This document shows positions 5,791-13,141 of a stretch of DNA of 14,670 nt, piece after piece; the stretch's first letter is position 1; each line of letters begins with the position of its first letter. The notes under the pieces were generated by a model that saw only the letters and a list, made by a program, of their open reading frames with translations, had not been told where the DNA came from and made no database searches. Source of the stretch: Deltaproteobacteria bacterium (GTDB taxonomy: Bacteria; Desulfobacterota; Desulfobacteria; Desulfobacterales; JAFDFH01); assembly GCA_019309945.1 (NCBI GenBank), contig JAFDFH010000044.1:1-14670 (forward strand). The letters run 5' to 3'. The translations under genes were made by a program, and so were the position numbers.

Positions 5791-7461
5791 TCAAGCGTTT
5801 TTCTTTGAAATATAGTACTGTTGGCCAATGGATAGGATGTTGTTTGTAAGCCAGTATAATACGAGCCCGGACGAAAAGTTTATAAAAATAAAAGTAAAAA
5901 TGATCGGCATGAACATCATCATTTTGGCCTGCGCCGGATCGCCCGGAGGTGGCGACATCTTCTGCTGGAGTAGCATGGTCGCCCCCATAACCAGTGTCAA
6001 AACCGGAATTCCATATGGTGGTTGCATAAAGGGTATGGAAAAATCAAATCGAAACAGGCGGTCGGGTGCCGACAGATCGGTAATCCACAACAAAAATGGG
6101 GCATGCCTCAATTCAATGGCTTCGTACAGCATCCGATAAAGCGCGAAAAACACTGGAATCTGGACAATCATCGGAAGACATCCACCCATGGGATTTACCT
6201 TGTAGGTCTTATACAACCCCATTATCTCTTCATTCATCTTTTTTTTGTCGCCCTTGTATTTTTCTCTGATCTCGGCCATCAAAGGCTGAACCTTCTTCAT
6301 TTCATTCATGGATTTGTAGCTCTTTGATCCCAGCGGCCATAAAAGCACTTTTGTAAATATCGTTAAAATAATAATAGCCACCCCATAGTTTGGAATAAAA
6401 CCATGAAGAAAATTCATAAACCAGAGACATGGTTTGGCAATAAAATCAAACCAACCGAAATATATCGCCTTGTCCAGATCATTACCGAGTTTGCTCAGGA
6501 GCTTCAAACTCTTGGGCCCCAAATAAAGATTGTACTGGTATATTTGCTGGGTGCCTGGCTCGATCAAACTTGGTGGCTGTACCAACTGGTTTTCCAAAAT
6601 ATTGTCCGGATTCAGCAAAAGACGCATACGCTCTTCCGCAGAGGTTTTAGGTATAATACCCGACATAAAATACCGATCTTCAATCGCAATCCATCCTATT
6701 TTTCCGGTGTATTCGCTTTTTTCTTCTATCTTCTTAACCTTTATTTGTTCCAATTTGTTGTTAATCAGCGCACTGGGCCCCTCAAAACCATAGGTTCTTG
6801 ATTTTTCAGGTGTGGTGCTCACTAAAGCTAAGACCAAGCTGTCCTGGAACGTCTGATTCGATCCATTTTTAATGACGACGGTAAGACCGATCAGATAGGT
6901 TTCCGCTGAAAAGTGGAATCGCTTTTCAACAGTGATGCCCTGGGGGGATTCCCACGAAAATGAAATTTCTTCAGATCTTCCAAAAATATCCACAGTTTCA
7001 CCTTCAGCGGCTGTTTGAAACAGTGCATCTTTCATTCCAGGTAGACTATTGCCTGCAAAACCGGTACGAAGGGTTCCGCCGGAAAGATCCTTGGATATCA
7101 GCTCTTTGAAAGGCGCATCTTTTTCAACCCTCGCTCTGTAATCCTTTAAAACAAAACTTTTAAAAACAGCCCCTTTTTCGGAGATCTGGACCCTGTAAAG
7201 GGGTGAATTAACGGTAATCGTTCGCGGCAATTCCGGCGCCCCCACGACATCATCTTTTTTTAACAGCACCTGATCCGGAATCACCGCTTCGCTTGTTTTA
7301 TTAAACGGGGTCTCTTTTGTTGTCTTTTGTTCGACTATTTTCGCTTTCTGCAGCTCTTCTTCTGGCTTTTGAACCGCTTGGCGATCGACAAAAACCAATT
7401 CCCACAACAAAAACACAGCAATCGAAATGGCGATTGCCAAAAATAATCGGCCTTGTTCCAT
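5791..7461 (-). CDS. yidC: Membrane protein insertase YidC (Gram-negative type)
   Basis: This 556-aa protein has the Gram-negative layout. An N-terminal membrane anchor (about 6-24) is followed by a large periplasmic domain (about 80-320). The conserved five-helix insertase core starts near residue 335, with NYGVAIIILTIFTKVLLWPL (358-377), a cytoplasmic charged hairpin (about 380-415), KVNPMGGCLPMIVQIPVFFAL (421-441), LELRHAPFLLWITDLS-like sequence (450-464) and the final SSGLVLYWLTNNILSIGQQ (530-548). K371 stands where E. coli YidC has the groove arginine R366. YidC inserts inner-membrane proteins alone or with SecYEG. The start at 7461 has AGGAG upstream. Unusually, it is 451 bases away from yidD, so it may use its own promoter. 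Confidence 0.97.
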   Translation of the reverse strand: MEQGRLFLAIAISIAVFLLWELVFVDRQAVQKPEEELQKAKIVEQKTTKETPFNKTSEAVIPDQVLLKKDDVVGAPELPRTITVNSPLYRVQISEKGAVFKSFVLKDYRARVEKDAPFKELISKDLSGGTLRTGFAGNSLPGMKDALFQTAAEGETVDIFGRSEEISFSWESPQGITVEKRFHFSAETYLIGLTVVIKNGSNQTFQDSLVLALVSTTPEKSRTYGFEGPSALINNKLEQIKVKKIEEKSEYTGKIGWIAIEDRYFMSGIIPKTSAEERMRLLLNPDNILENQLVQPPSLIEPGTQQIYQYNLYLGPKSLKLLSKLGNDLDKAIYFGWFDFIAKPCLWFMNFLHGFIPNYGVAIIILTIFTKVLLWPLGSKSYKSMNEMKKVQPLMAEIREKYKGDKKKMNEEIMGLYKTYKVNPMGGCLPMIVQIPVFFALYRMLYEAIELRHAPFLLWITDLSAPDRLFRFDFSIPFMQPPYGIPVLTLVMGATMLLQQKMSPPPGDPAQAKMMMFMPIIFTFIFINFSSGLVLYWLTNNILSIGQQYYISKKNA

Positions 7462-7533
7462 TTTCTTCTCCTGAAAATCAAAAAAATATAACTAAACGTC
7501 TCGGAATTTCTATAACTAGTTGAAAATACATGT

Positions 7534-7560
7534 ATTTTAATTTACATAACCGCCAGTCAA
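7534..7560 (-). promoter_or_regulatory. Possible sigma-70 promoter for yidC
   Basis: On the minus strand TTGACT (7555-7560) is followed after 15 bases by TAAAAT (7534-7539). The spacer is shorter than the preferred 17, so the match is modest. It lies about 70 bases before the yidC start, and a local promoter would make sense because of the long yidD-yidC gap. Confidence 0.3.
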
Positions 7561-7573
7561 AGCATTGGAAGGA

Positions 7574-7653
7574 TGGAATGTTGGGTGATAAAAACGGAAA
7601 AAATCATTTATAAATTATTTTTCTTCCTTCGAACCCATTTTTCCAGCATTCCA
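7574..7653. repeat. Imperfect hairpin in the yidD-yidC spacer
   Basis: TGGAATGTTGG (7574-7584) and CCAGCATTCCA (7643-7653) are complementary at 10 of 11 positions. The AT-rich interior is also partly self-complementary: a GGAAAAAAT segment near 7596-7605 faces an ATTTTTCTTCC segment near 7617-7628. The structure resembles a palindromic dispersed repeat, but no second copy is seen in the window. Confidence 0.45.
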
Positions 7654-7912
7654 ATTGTGAGCAAAGCGAACTAAGTTGAGTTCCTTTTGGATGCAAGCAA
7701 GCTGAATGCTCATGTTCGTGGTCACAGGGGTTAAAATCTGTGCAGGATTGATCAAAGGAGGGCAAAACAACCCTATGCCAAAAAAACAACAACGGGTGTA
7801 TACGATATCAATTTCCGATCCATTTTTGTCGTTATTGCGCCTTTAATACATTCAAACCGAAAAACCGGGATCCATGCCAAAGTCAGGTTGCTATATGTTT
7901 GTAACATTTCGC

Positions 7913-8119
7913 CTAAGGAACGGGATCAAATCCGCCTTGACAAAAAGGATGACAGCGCAAAATTCGTTTTATCGCCAGAAGTAATCCTTTAAATAAACCA
8001 TAACGCAAAATTGCCTCAAGGGCATAATGCGAACAACTCGGGAAAAAACGGCACGTCGGGCCCAAAATCGGCGACAAAAGAACTTGATAGGCCCTTATAA
8101 GAAAAAGGGCCGGCGTCAC
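7913..8119 (-). CDS. yidD: Membrane protein insertion efficiency factor YidD
   Basis: This short protein (68 aa from the chosen start) has the full YidD signature: an N-terminal amphipathic/hydrophobic segment LFLIRAYQVLLSPILGP, the CRFFPSCSHYALEA motif, an internal KGLLLAIKRILRCHPF and the terminal GGFDPVP. YidD is a small inner-membrane-associated protein that helps YidC/Sec-dependent insertion. The GTG start at 8119 overlaps the rnpA stop as GTGA (4 bases), suggesting translational coupling. An upstream in-frame TTG at 8125 would add two residues. Neither has a strong Shine-Dalgarno sequence, which fits coupling to rnpA translation. Confidence 0.92.
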   Translation of the reverse strand: MTPALFLIRAYQVLLSPILGPTCRFFPSCSHYALEAILRYGLFKGLLLAIKRILRCHPFCQGGFDPVP

Positions 8120-8484
8120 AAACAATCTTTTAATGGTCTATCCTCCTCGATACGGTTAAAAACACTTTGAAGTGCTAAAAAGGCCTGGTCCGATGTTAGA
8201 TCCGCAGCGGCTTTCTTGGGTATGATGTTGATATCCCATTTGCCTGTAATTTTATGTCTGTTTAACCGGAAATATTCACGCGAAAGCCGTTTGATCCTGT
8301 TTCGTGTTGCAGCATCTCCAACCTTTCTGGTTACGGTAATACCAAGGCGCGTTCTTTCGGTTCGACCGGGACAAAATGTAACAATAAAGTGCCGATCCTG
8401 GAGTTTCTTTCCACACCGTGATATGTAAATAAACTCAGAGCGCTTCAAAATTCGATCTGCCTTGGTAAAGGAAAAAAAGCGCAA
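8116..8484 (-). CDS. rnpA: Ribonuclease P protein component
   Basis: This 122-aa basic protein is the protein subunit of RNase P, which with the rnpB RNA trims tRNA 5' ends. It shows the expected N-terminal ADRILKRSEF (the family's L-x-x-x-x-x-F pattern), RTRLGITVTRKVGDAATRNR in the centre and the hallmark RNRIKRLSREYFR (about residues 81-93). The frame opens with TTG at 8484, an unusual start. A GAGGG stretch (8496-8500) lies 11 bases upstream, and no ATG occurs upstream or near the N-terminal motif, so TTG is the best choice. It follows rpmH by 137 bases and overlaps yidD by 4. Confidence 0.95.
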   Translation of the reverse strand: MRFFSFTKADRILKRSEFIYISRCGKKLQDRHFIVTFCPGRTERTRLGITVTRKVGDAATRNRIKRLSREYFRLNRHKITGKWDINIIPKKAAADLTSDQAFLALQSVFNRIEEDRPLKDCL

Positions 8485-8621
8485 TAAAATATCTACCCTC
8501 TATGACCTACGATGAAAAACTCTTTGAAAAACCTTCATTTTTTCGGCTCAACCGTCTTGCCAGCCGGGCGCCTCAAAACTTAAAAATTGTGAATTAATTT
8601 CTGAGTAAACCCTTAGCCGTA

Positions 8622-8756
8622 TTATACGGTCAATCGTTTTCGCCCTTTGGCCCTGCGTTTGTTAATAATCCGTCTGCCCTGCTTGGTGGACATCCTTTTC
8701 AAAAACCCATGGGTTCTGGCACGCTTAATTCGGCTGGGTTGATATGTTCTTTTCAT
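8622..8756 (-). CDS. rpmH: 50S ribosomal protein L34
   Basis: This 44-aa gene is easily missed by length filters. The translation starts MKRTYQPSRIKRARTHGFLK and ends RRAKGRKRLTV, an almost perfect L34 of standard length, strongly basic. The ATG at 8756 is preceded by AAAGGA with 8 bases of spacing. The stop is TAA at 8622-8624. It heads the rpmH-rnpA-yidD order found in most bacteria. dnaA, often found on its other side, is absent here; rng and a repeat-filled leader take its place. Confidence 0.97.
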   Translation of the reverse strand: MKRTYQPSRIKRARTHGFLKRMSTKQGRRIINKRRAKGRKRLTV

Positions 8757-8774
8757 TATTATAATCCTTTATTC

Positions 8775-8865
8775 GAGACCTTTGAAAAATGCCCCTTTTT
8801 GTTCACGTTCAAGGAAGGCAATAATTTTAACCACAGGAATACATTGAGTATTTTGAGGATTAAAA
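8775..8865. repeat. Truncated family A element in the rpmH leader
   Basis: It starts GAGACCTTTGAAAAATG and follows the element at 1582-1723 through a shared CGTTCAAGGAAG-type block, a GGAATA-CATTGA-type block and GAGGATTAAAA. The right-hand inverted repeat is missing: the sequence changes at 8866 into a family B arm. It therefore represents only the left two-thirds of the element. Confidence 0.7.
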
Positions 8866-8867
8866 GG

Positions 8868-8944
8868 GTAACTTCTTAATAAGTTTGCTAGGCCCGCTAC
8901 GCCATCCGCTAATTTTTTTCAATACGGCCAAAACTTGCCGTTAA
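8868..8944. repeat. Single-arm copy of the family B element in the rpmH leader
   Basis: It begins GTAACTTCTTA and matches the reverse complement of the right arm of the 271-bp element (2486-2563) with a few substitutions and one single-base gap. The last 34 bases (8911-8944) are identical. The centre and other arm are absent, and it abuts the family A fragment on its left. Confidence 0.8.
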
Positions 8945-8959
8945 CAAGCTAAATTTTTT

Positions 8960-8988
8960 TTTAGAACATGAACAAACTTTCATGTCAA
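8960..8988 (-). promoter_or_regulatory. Probable sigma-70 promoter of the rpmH operon with a palindromic spacer
   Basis: On the minus strand a perfect TTGACA (8983-8988) is followed after exactly 17 bases by TCTAAA (8960-8965, 4 of 6 consensus matches). The inverted repeat ACATGAA/TTCATGT (8966-8972, 8979-8985, 6-base loop) spans the spacer and the end of the -35 box, so a repressor or activator could bind there. It lies just past the rng stop and about 200 bases before rpmH, with the two repeat fragments in between as leader. Confidence 0.5.
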
Positions 8989-9000
8989 GTTTAAATTTTT

Positions 9001-10539
9001 CTATTCTTTTAGAACTTCAAAAATATCAAACTCTTCGATATGAAACTGTGAATTCGGATAGATGACAATCTGTTTACCGATGGTACGTTCCAGGAGTACG
9101 ATAATATCATTTTCCTCGCCATGCAGAAGCTCCGCAATATCCGGATTTACCCGCAACGTTAGTTTGACCCCCATCATGTCCCGCGCCTCCCGAAGGATTT
9201 CCCTGAAAATATTATAACAGATAGACTGCCGGGATGGAAGATAACCTTCCCCATCACAATAAAAACAGGGCTCACACAGCATTCGGGTAAGCGATTTTTT
9301 TATACGCTTTCGAGTCATTTGAATCAACCCCATCTCCGATATGGGAAGGATATGGGTTTTGCTCCGATCTTTTTTCAACGCTTCTTCAAGGGCATTAAAC
9401 ACCTTTTCCTGGTTAGAATTTTTCTCCATATCAATAAAATCAATAATAATAATACCACCAATATCCCGGAGCCGTATTTGATATGCAATTTCTTTTAGCG
9501 CCTCAAGGTTCGTCTTTAAAATCGTTTCTTCAAGATTATACTTACCCACATACCGTCCGGTATTTACATCGATTGCCACCAGCGCCTCGGTATGTTCAAT
9601 CACGATATAACCACCCGATTTTAACCATACCTTCCGTTTTAATGCGCGCGAAATGTCACCTTCCAAATTGTAGGCATCAAAAATGGGTTCGGCACCCTCG
9701 TAAAGCTCCACGGAATCCTTAAGGTTTGGCATGAATCCGTCGAGAAACGAAAGAATCGATTCATAACCTGAGTGAGAATCGACAATCAATTTCTCAGCCT
9801 CGTGTGTAAAAAGGTCCCTTATAGCCCGAAGCGTAATGGCAAGCTCCTGGTGTAAAAGTGAGGGTGCCGGAGCTGTCTGGGACTTGGCCTGGATTTTTTC
9901 CCACAGATTTTTAAAAAAAACCATTTCATTCGACAGCTTCTCCTTTTGAATCCCTTCAGCGACAGTTCTTACAATGTAGCCAAAATTGTCTGTTCGTAAA
10001 GACAGAACTAAATTTTTTAAACGGTTGCGCTCGGTTTCATCTTCAATGCGCCTGGATATCCCAATATGATCGGAATCCGGCATAAGAACGAGAAAGCGGC
10101 CGGGGAGCGAAATATAGGAGGTTACGCGTGCCCCTTTGGTTCCGATGGGGGCCTTGGCAACCTGTATCATTATCTCCTGACCCTCGGTAATAATTTCTTC
10201 AATCGGACAATCGCGCCTGGTCACAATCGTCCTTGGAACACTCCTGTCAACGTCTCCGTTCTCGGCATCGGCATTATTATTGTCAAACAGTTGTTCAAAC
10301 TCCTTATAATCATCACGAAGGACATCATCCACGTAAATGAAAGCAGCCTGTCTTAAACCGATGTCCACAAAAGCTGCCTGCATTCCCGGCAGAACCCGTT
10401 GAACCTTTCCCTTATATATATTTCCAGCAATATCCGAATCATCCCGACGCTTAATAAAAAGTTCGGCGATGGTTCCATCTTCTAAAAGAGCCACTCGAGT
10501 TTCATGGTCGGTGACGTTAACAATAAGTTTTTTGTCCAT
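9001..10539 (-). CDS. rng: Ribonuclease G/E family endoribonuclease
   Basis: This 512-aa protein matches RNase G rather than RNase E: it has the catalytic core but lacks a long C-terminal scaffold. An S1-like RNA-binding domain covers about residues 37-130 (GNIYKGKVQRVLPGMQAAFVDIG), with a charged insertion at 83-105. The DNase I-like catalytic site shows DVNTG (D324) and IIDFIDM (D367), the two Mg-binding aspartates. The Zn-link cysteines are C422 and C425 in LCEPCFYC. RNase G/E cleaves single-stranded RNA and matures rRNA. The start ATG shares one base with the preceding radical SAM gene's stop (TAATG), with AAGGCG upstream, so the two are translationally coupled. Confidence 0.95.
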   Translation of the reverse strand: MDKKLIVNVTDHETRVALLEDGTIAELFIKRRDDSDIAGNIYKGKVQRVLPGMQAAFVDIGLRQAAFIYVDDVLRDDYKEFEQLFDNNNADAENGDVDRSVPRTIVTRRDCPIEEIITEGQEIMIQVAKAPIGTKGARVTSYISLPGRFLVLMPDSDHIGISRRIEDETERNRLKNLVLSLRTDNFGYIVRTVAEGIQKEKLSNEMVFFKNLWEKIQAKSQTAPAPSLLHQELAITLRAIRDLFTHEAEKLIVDSHSGYESILSFLDGFMPNLKDSVELYEGAEPIFDAYNLEGDISRALKRKVWLKSGGYIVIEHTEALVAIDVNTGRYVGKYNLEETILKTNLEALKEIAYQIRLRDIGGIIIIDFIDMEKNSNQEKVFNALEEALKKDRSKTHILPISEMGLIQMTRKRIKKSLTRMLCEPCFYCDGEGYLPSRQSICYNIFREILREARDMMGVKLTLRVNPDIAELLHGEENDIIVLLERTIGKQIVIYPNSQFHIEEFDIFEVLKE

Positions 10540-13079
10540 TATTTCGCCTTGCTCCTTTCAGGAATTAGGCCTTTAACAATTCTGGCCTGCTTTATTTTCT
10601 CCTCCGGCAGGTTAAAAATCTTTCGCATCACATCAAATGGTCTTATGGTTTTTCCCGGCTTTGACTTCAGGGTCATGCGCATTCTTCGGGGTCCAATAAT
10701 ATCGATTTCTGAAATCATATCCTTCAGATCAATCTCCTTCCAGCGTCCCTTGCGATCCTTGCGCCTCAGGATGAATTCACGGCTTTCTTTAAAACAATTT
10801 AACGCTTTTTGATCAAAAAACCCATCTTTGATTGTGATCTGATAGGTAGCTAAGCGACACGCATTACCGGCCGAACGTAAGGGGGCCGGCCGGCATTCAT
10901 GTACACAGAGCCCCCCTGGAAGATGGGCATTTAAACCTTTTTTTATCTCCCAAGGTTGAATATTATCCGGTATTGTTAAATATAAAAATTCATTTGTACC
11001 CTCCATGCCGACAGGAAGCGGATCATCAAAGGACACCCGTGGCATAGGATGAAAACCTTCTGAAAATTTAACGGGTATTTCGGCGCGTCTCAGCGCACGT
11101 AAAAATATGTTTACAAGTTCAAGATGCCCAAAATACCTGGCTTGATCCTGCTTCGAATAAGAAACCTGAATCTTTTGATAGGATGGTTTTAAAACTGTTT
11201 CCCTCCGGGGAGGGTCTTGAATTTCGTTGGTAACGCTTGAAAACACTCTGGGGGCCACCCCATCGAAATCACAAACCCCACAGTTATTACACGCACCGCC
11301 TCGACAATCCGGTGTTGGTTGGCCGGAGATAGACTTTTCCCATTCCTGTATTAAAAAGTCCTTGGTCACCTTTATATCGATACGATCCCAGGGCAAGGGT
11401 TCGGAAGTATCCCGACACCGGGTTGTATAAAAATCGATATCCACCTCTGCATCGATAAAGGCCTTTTCCCATAAATCATACTGAAACGTTTCGCTCCAGC
11501 CGTCAAATTTACATCCCAATCTGTAAGCCGTCACCAATAAACGGGAAAGCTTCCGGTCTCCCCGTGCCCACAGCCCTTCCAAGATGCTAGCTTCGGGGTT
11601 CTGCCATTTAAAATGAATTCCAGACATCCTCAGCTTTTCCCGCAGCCAGCGAATTTTTTCCTTGGATTCATTCAACGGAATCTGAGAGACCCATTGAAAC
11701 GGAGTATGAGGCTTAGGAATAAATGTGGTGATGCTTATGTTTAGCTTACCTTTCCTTCCGTGAGGACCCCGAATTTTCCGAAGCTCTCTAATAAGATTAA
11801 CCATGGATTGAAGGTCGTTATCGTTTTCTGAGGGAAGACCGATCATGAAATACAGTTTGATGACCTGCCACCCCAAGCCGAATGCATCTTGAACCGTATT
11901 AAAGATCTCTTCATTTGTGATATTTTTGTTAATAACATTCCGAAGTCTCTGGCTGCCTGCCTCCGGGGCAATAGTAAATCCTGTTTTTCTGACTTTTTTT
12001 ATAAGTTTCATAAGGTTGGGGGTTAGCGTTCCGGCCCGGATCGATGGAAGCGAAACCGCAACGTGCCGGGGTTCACAGCGCGCCATAAGATGCTCCATGA
12101 GCGGAATGATGCATCCATAATCGCCGGTGCTCAGTGACAGTAGTGACACATCTTCATAACCCGTAGCGCCCAGTGAAGCTTCCGAAAGGGATAGGAGCGT
12201 TTCCACGGGACGTTCTCTTACGGGGCGATATATCATGCCGGCCTGACAAAATCTACATCCCCGGGTACACCCCCGGGACACTTCGAGGCGAAGACGATCG
12301 TGCACGGGCCTACCGAATGGAACGATCGGCGCATCTGGAAAAAGCCCTTGATCAAGGCTCTCAAGGATTGTCCGCGTGATCCTTTTTGATGCTGAAGCAC
12401 AGTTTGAATTTCGGGTTAAAAGGGTCTGAAAACCATTTTTATTAAATACAGGTTCAAAAAAAGACGGAATATAAACGCCTTCGATAGAGGACCAGGTTTT
12501 TAGAAGCAATTCCCGATCGGTGTTACGATTTTTTTTCCAGTTCAACCAGGTATGGGACATTTCCATTACAACCTTCTCCCCGTCTCCGACAACGATTGCG
12601 TCGAAAAAATCGGCGATGGGTTCGGGATTGCAGGTACATGGACCCCCTGCGACGATAAGCGGGTCAGACCAATCCCTTTGATTCGCAAAAAAGGGTATCC
12701 CGGCAAGATCAAGAATCGTTAAGATGTTTGTAAAATTCAGTTCATACAGCAGGCTGAAGCCGATGATATCGAAACGGTTAAGGGGTTTGTGAGATTCAAG
12801 GGACACCAGAGAATTTCCGGACAACCGAAGGTACGCCTCCATATCAAGCCCTGGTGCAAAAACCCGTTCGGCCGCAATTTCCGGGTGACTGTTCAAGATG
12901 TGATAAAGTATCTGCAATCCGAAATGAGATGTTCCGATCTCATACAATTCCGGAAAGGCAAGCGCAAAAAAAAGTTTAACCCTGCCCGGGTCTTTTTTAA
13001 TGCTGTTTATTTCCGAACCCAGATAATTACTCGGCTTCTCGATCAGCGGTAAGATGTCTTGAAGATCTTCTATTCTCAT
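10539..13079 (-). CDS. TIGR03960-type radical SAM protein fused to a DUF2344 (TIGR03936) domain
   Basis: This 846-aa protein joins three parts. The N-terminal region (about 1-230) resembles the B12-binding-like domain of this family but has no DxHxxG cobalamin-ligand motif that I can find. The radical SAM core has C271, C275 and C278 in SRGCTRGCRFC, binding a 4Fe-4S cluster for SAM cleavage, with later core motifs such as TIAPEAGSQRLR (369-380). A knuckle with four cysteines (592, 597, 600, 603) precedes the C-terminal DUF2344 domain (about 634-825; GHLELVNIFLRALRRA, then KFSEGFHPMPRVSF). In many bacteria these domains are encoded next to rng and ribosomal genes. The reaction is unknown; an RNA or ribosome modification is only an inference from context. 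The start at 13079 has a weak ribosome binding site. Confidence 0.9.
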   Translation of the reverse strand: MRIEDLQDILPLIEKPSNYLGSEINSIKKDPGRVKLFFALAFPELYEIGTSHFGLQILYHILNSHPEIAAERVFAPGLDMEAYLRLSGNSLVSLESHKPLNRFDIIGFSLLYELNFTNILTILDLAGIPFFANQRDWSDPLIVAGGPCTCNPEPIADFFDAIVVGDGEKVVMEMSHTWLNWKKNRNTDRELLLKTWSSIEGVYIPSFFEPVFNKNGFQTLLTRNSNCASASKRITRTILESLDQGLFPDAPIVPFGRPVHDRLRLEVSRGCTRGCRFCQAGMIYRPVRERPVETLLSLSEASLGATGYEDVSLLSLSTGDYGCIIPLMEHLMARCEPRHVAVSLPSIRAGTLTPNLMKLIKKVRKTGFTIAPEAGSQRLRNVINKNITNEEIFNTVQDAFGLGWQVIKLYFMIGLPSENDNDLQSMVNLIRELRKIRGPHGRKGKLNISITTFIPKPHTPFQWVSQIPLNESKEKIRWLREKLRMSGIHFKWQNPEASILEGLWARGDRKLSRLLVTAYRLGCKFDGWSETFQYDLWEKAFIDAEVDIDFYTTRCRDTSEPLPWDRIDIKVTKDFLIQEWEKSISGQPTPDCRGGACNNCGVCDFDGVAPRVFSSVTNEIQDPPRRETVLKPSYQKIQVSYSKQDQARYFGHLELVNIFLRALRRAEIPVKFSEGFHPMPRVSFDDPLPVGMEGTNEFLYLTIPDNIQPWEIKKGLNAHLPGGLCVHECRPAPLRSAGNACRLATYQITIKDGFFDQKALNCFKESREFILRRKDRKGRWKEIDLKDMISEIDIIGPRRMRMTLKSKPGKTIRPFDVMRKIFNLPEEKIKQARIVKGLIPERSKAK

Positions 13080-13141
13080 GATATATTTCTTTTAGTAACG
13101 TTATACTTCACGGTGTTCGTAGATTCCTTAAAGCACGGATA

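Larger units (their letters stand above)
7462..7912. other. 451-bp yidD-yidC spacer without a credible gene
   Basis: This stretch between two genes that are normally adjacent holds a possible minus-strand promoter (7534-7560) and a hairpin (7574-7653). Otherwise I see no supported gene. A 62-codon minus-strand frame (7604-7792) has no ribosome binding site and an unlikely composition. The sequence may be an inserted and decayed repeat element, but only one copy is present in this window. Confidence 0.5.

Noticed and set aside
7604..7792. 62-codon minus-strand open frame in the yidD-yidC spacer
   Set aside because: TTG start with no Shine-Dalgarno sequence and an amino-acid composition unlike a real protein; it runs across the hairpin.
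7775..7846. Short plus-strand frame starting MPKKQQRVYT after an AGGAGGG
   Set aside because: The spacing of about 13 bases is too long, and the frame is only 23 codons. A decayed transposase start was considered, but nothing in the residues supports it.
8757..9000. Possible replication origin next to rpmH
   Set aside because: No dnaA gene and no cluster of TTATCCACA-like boxes were seen; the space is explained by repeat fragments and a promoter.
13080..13141. Divergent promoter pair between the radical SAM gene and the HtrA-type gene
   Set aside because: TATACT at 13102-13107 could be a -10 box for the plus strand, but no -35 box is found at a suitable distance, so it was not listed as a feature.
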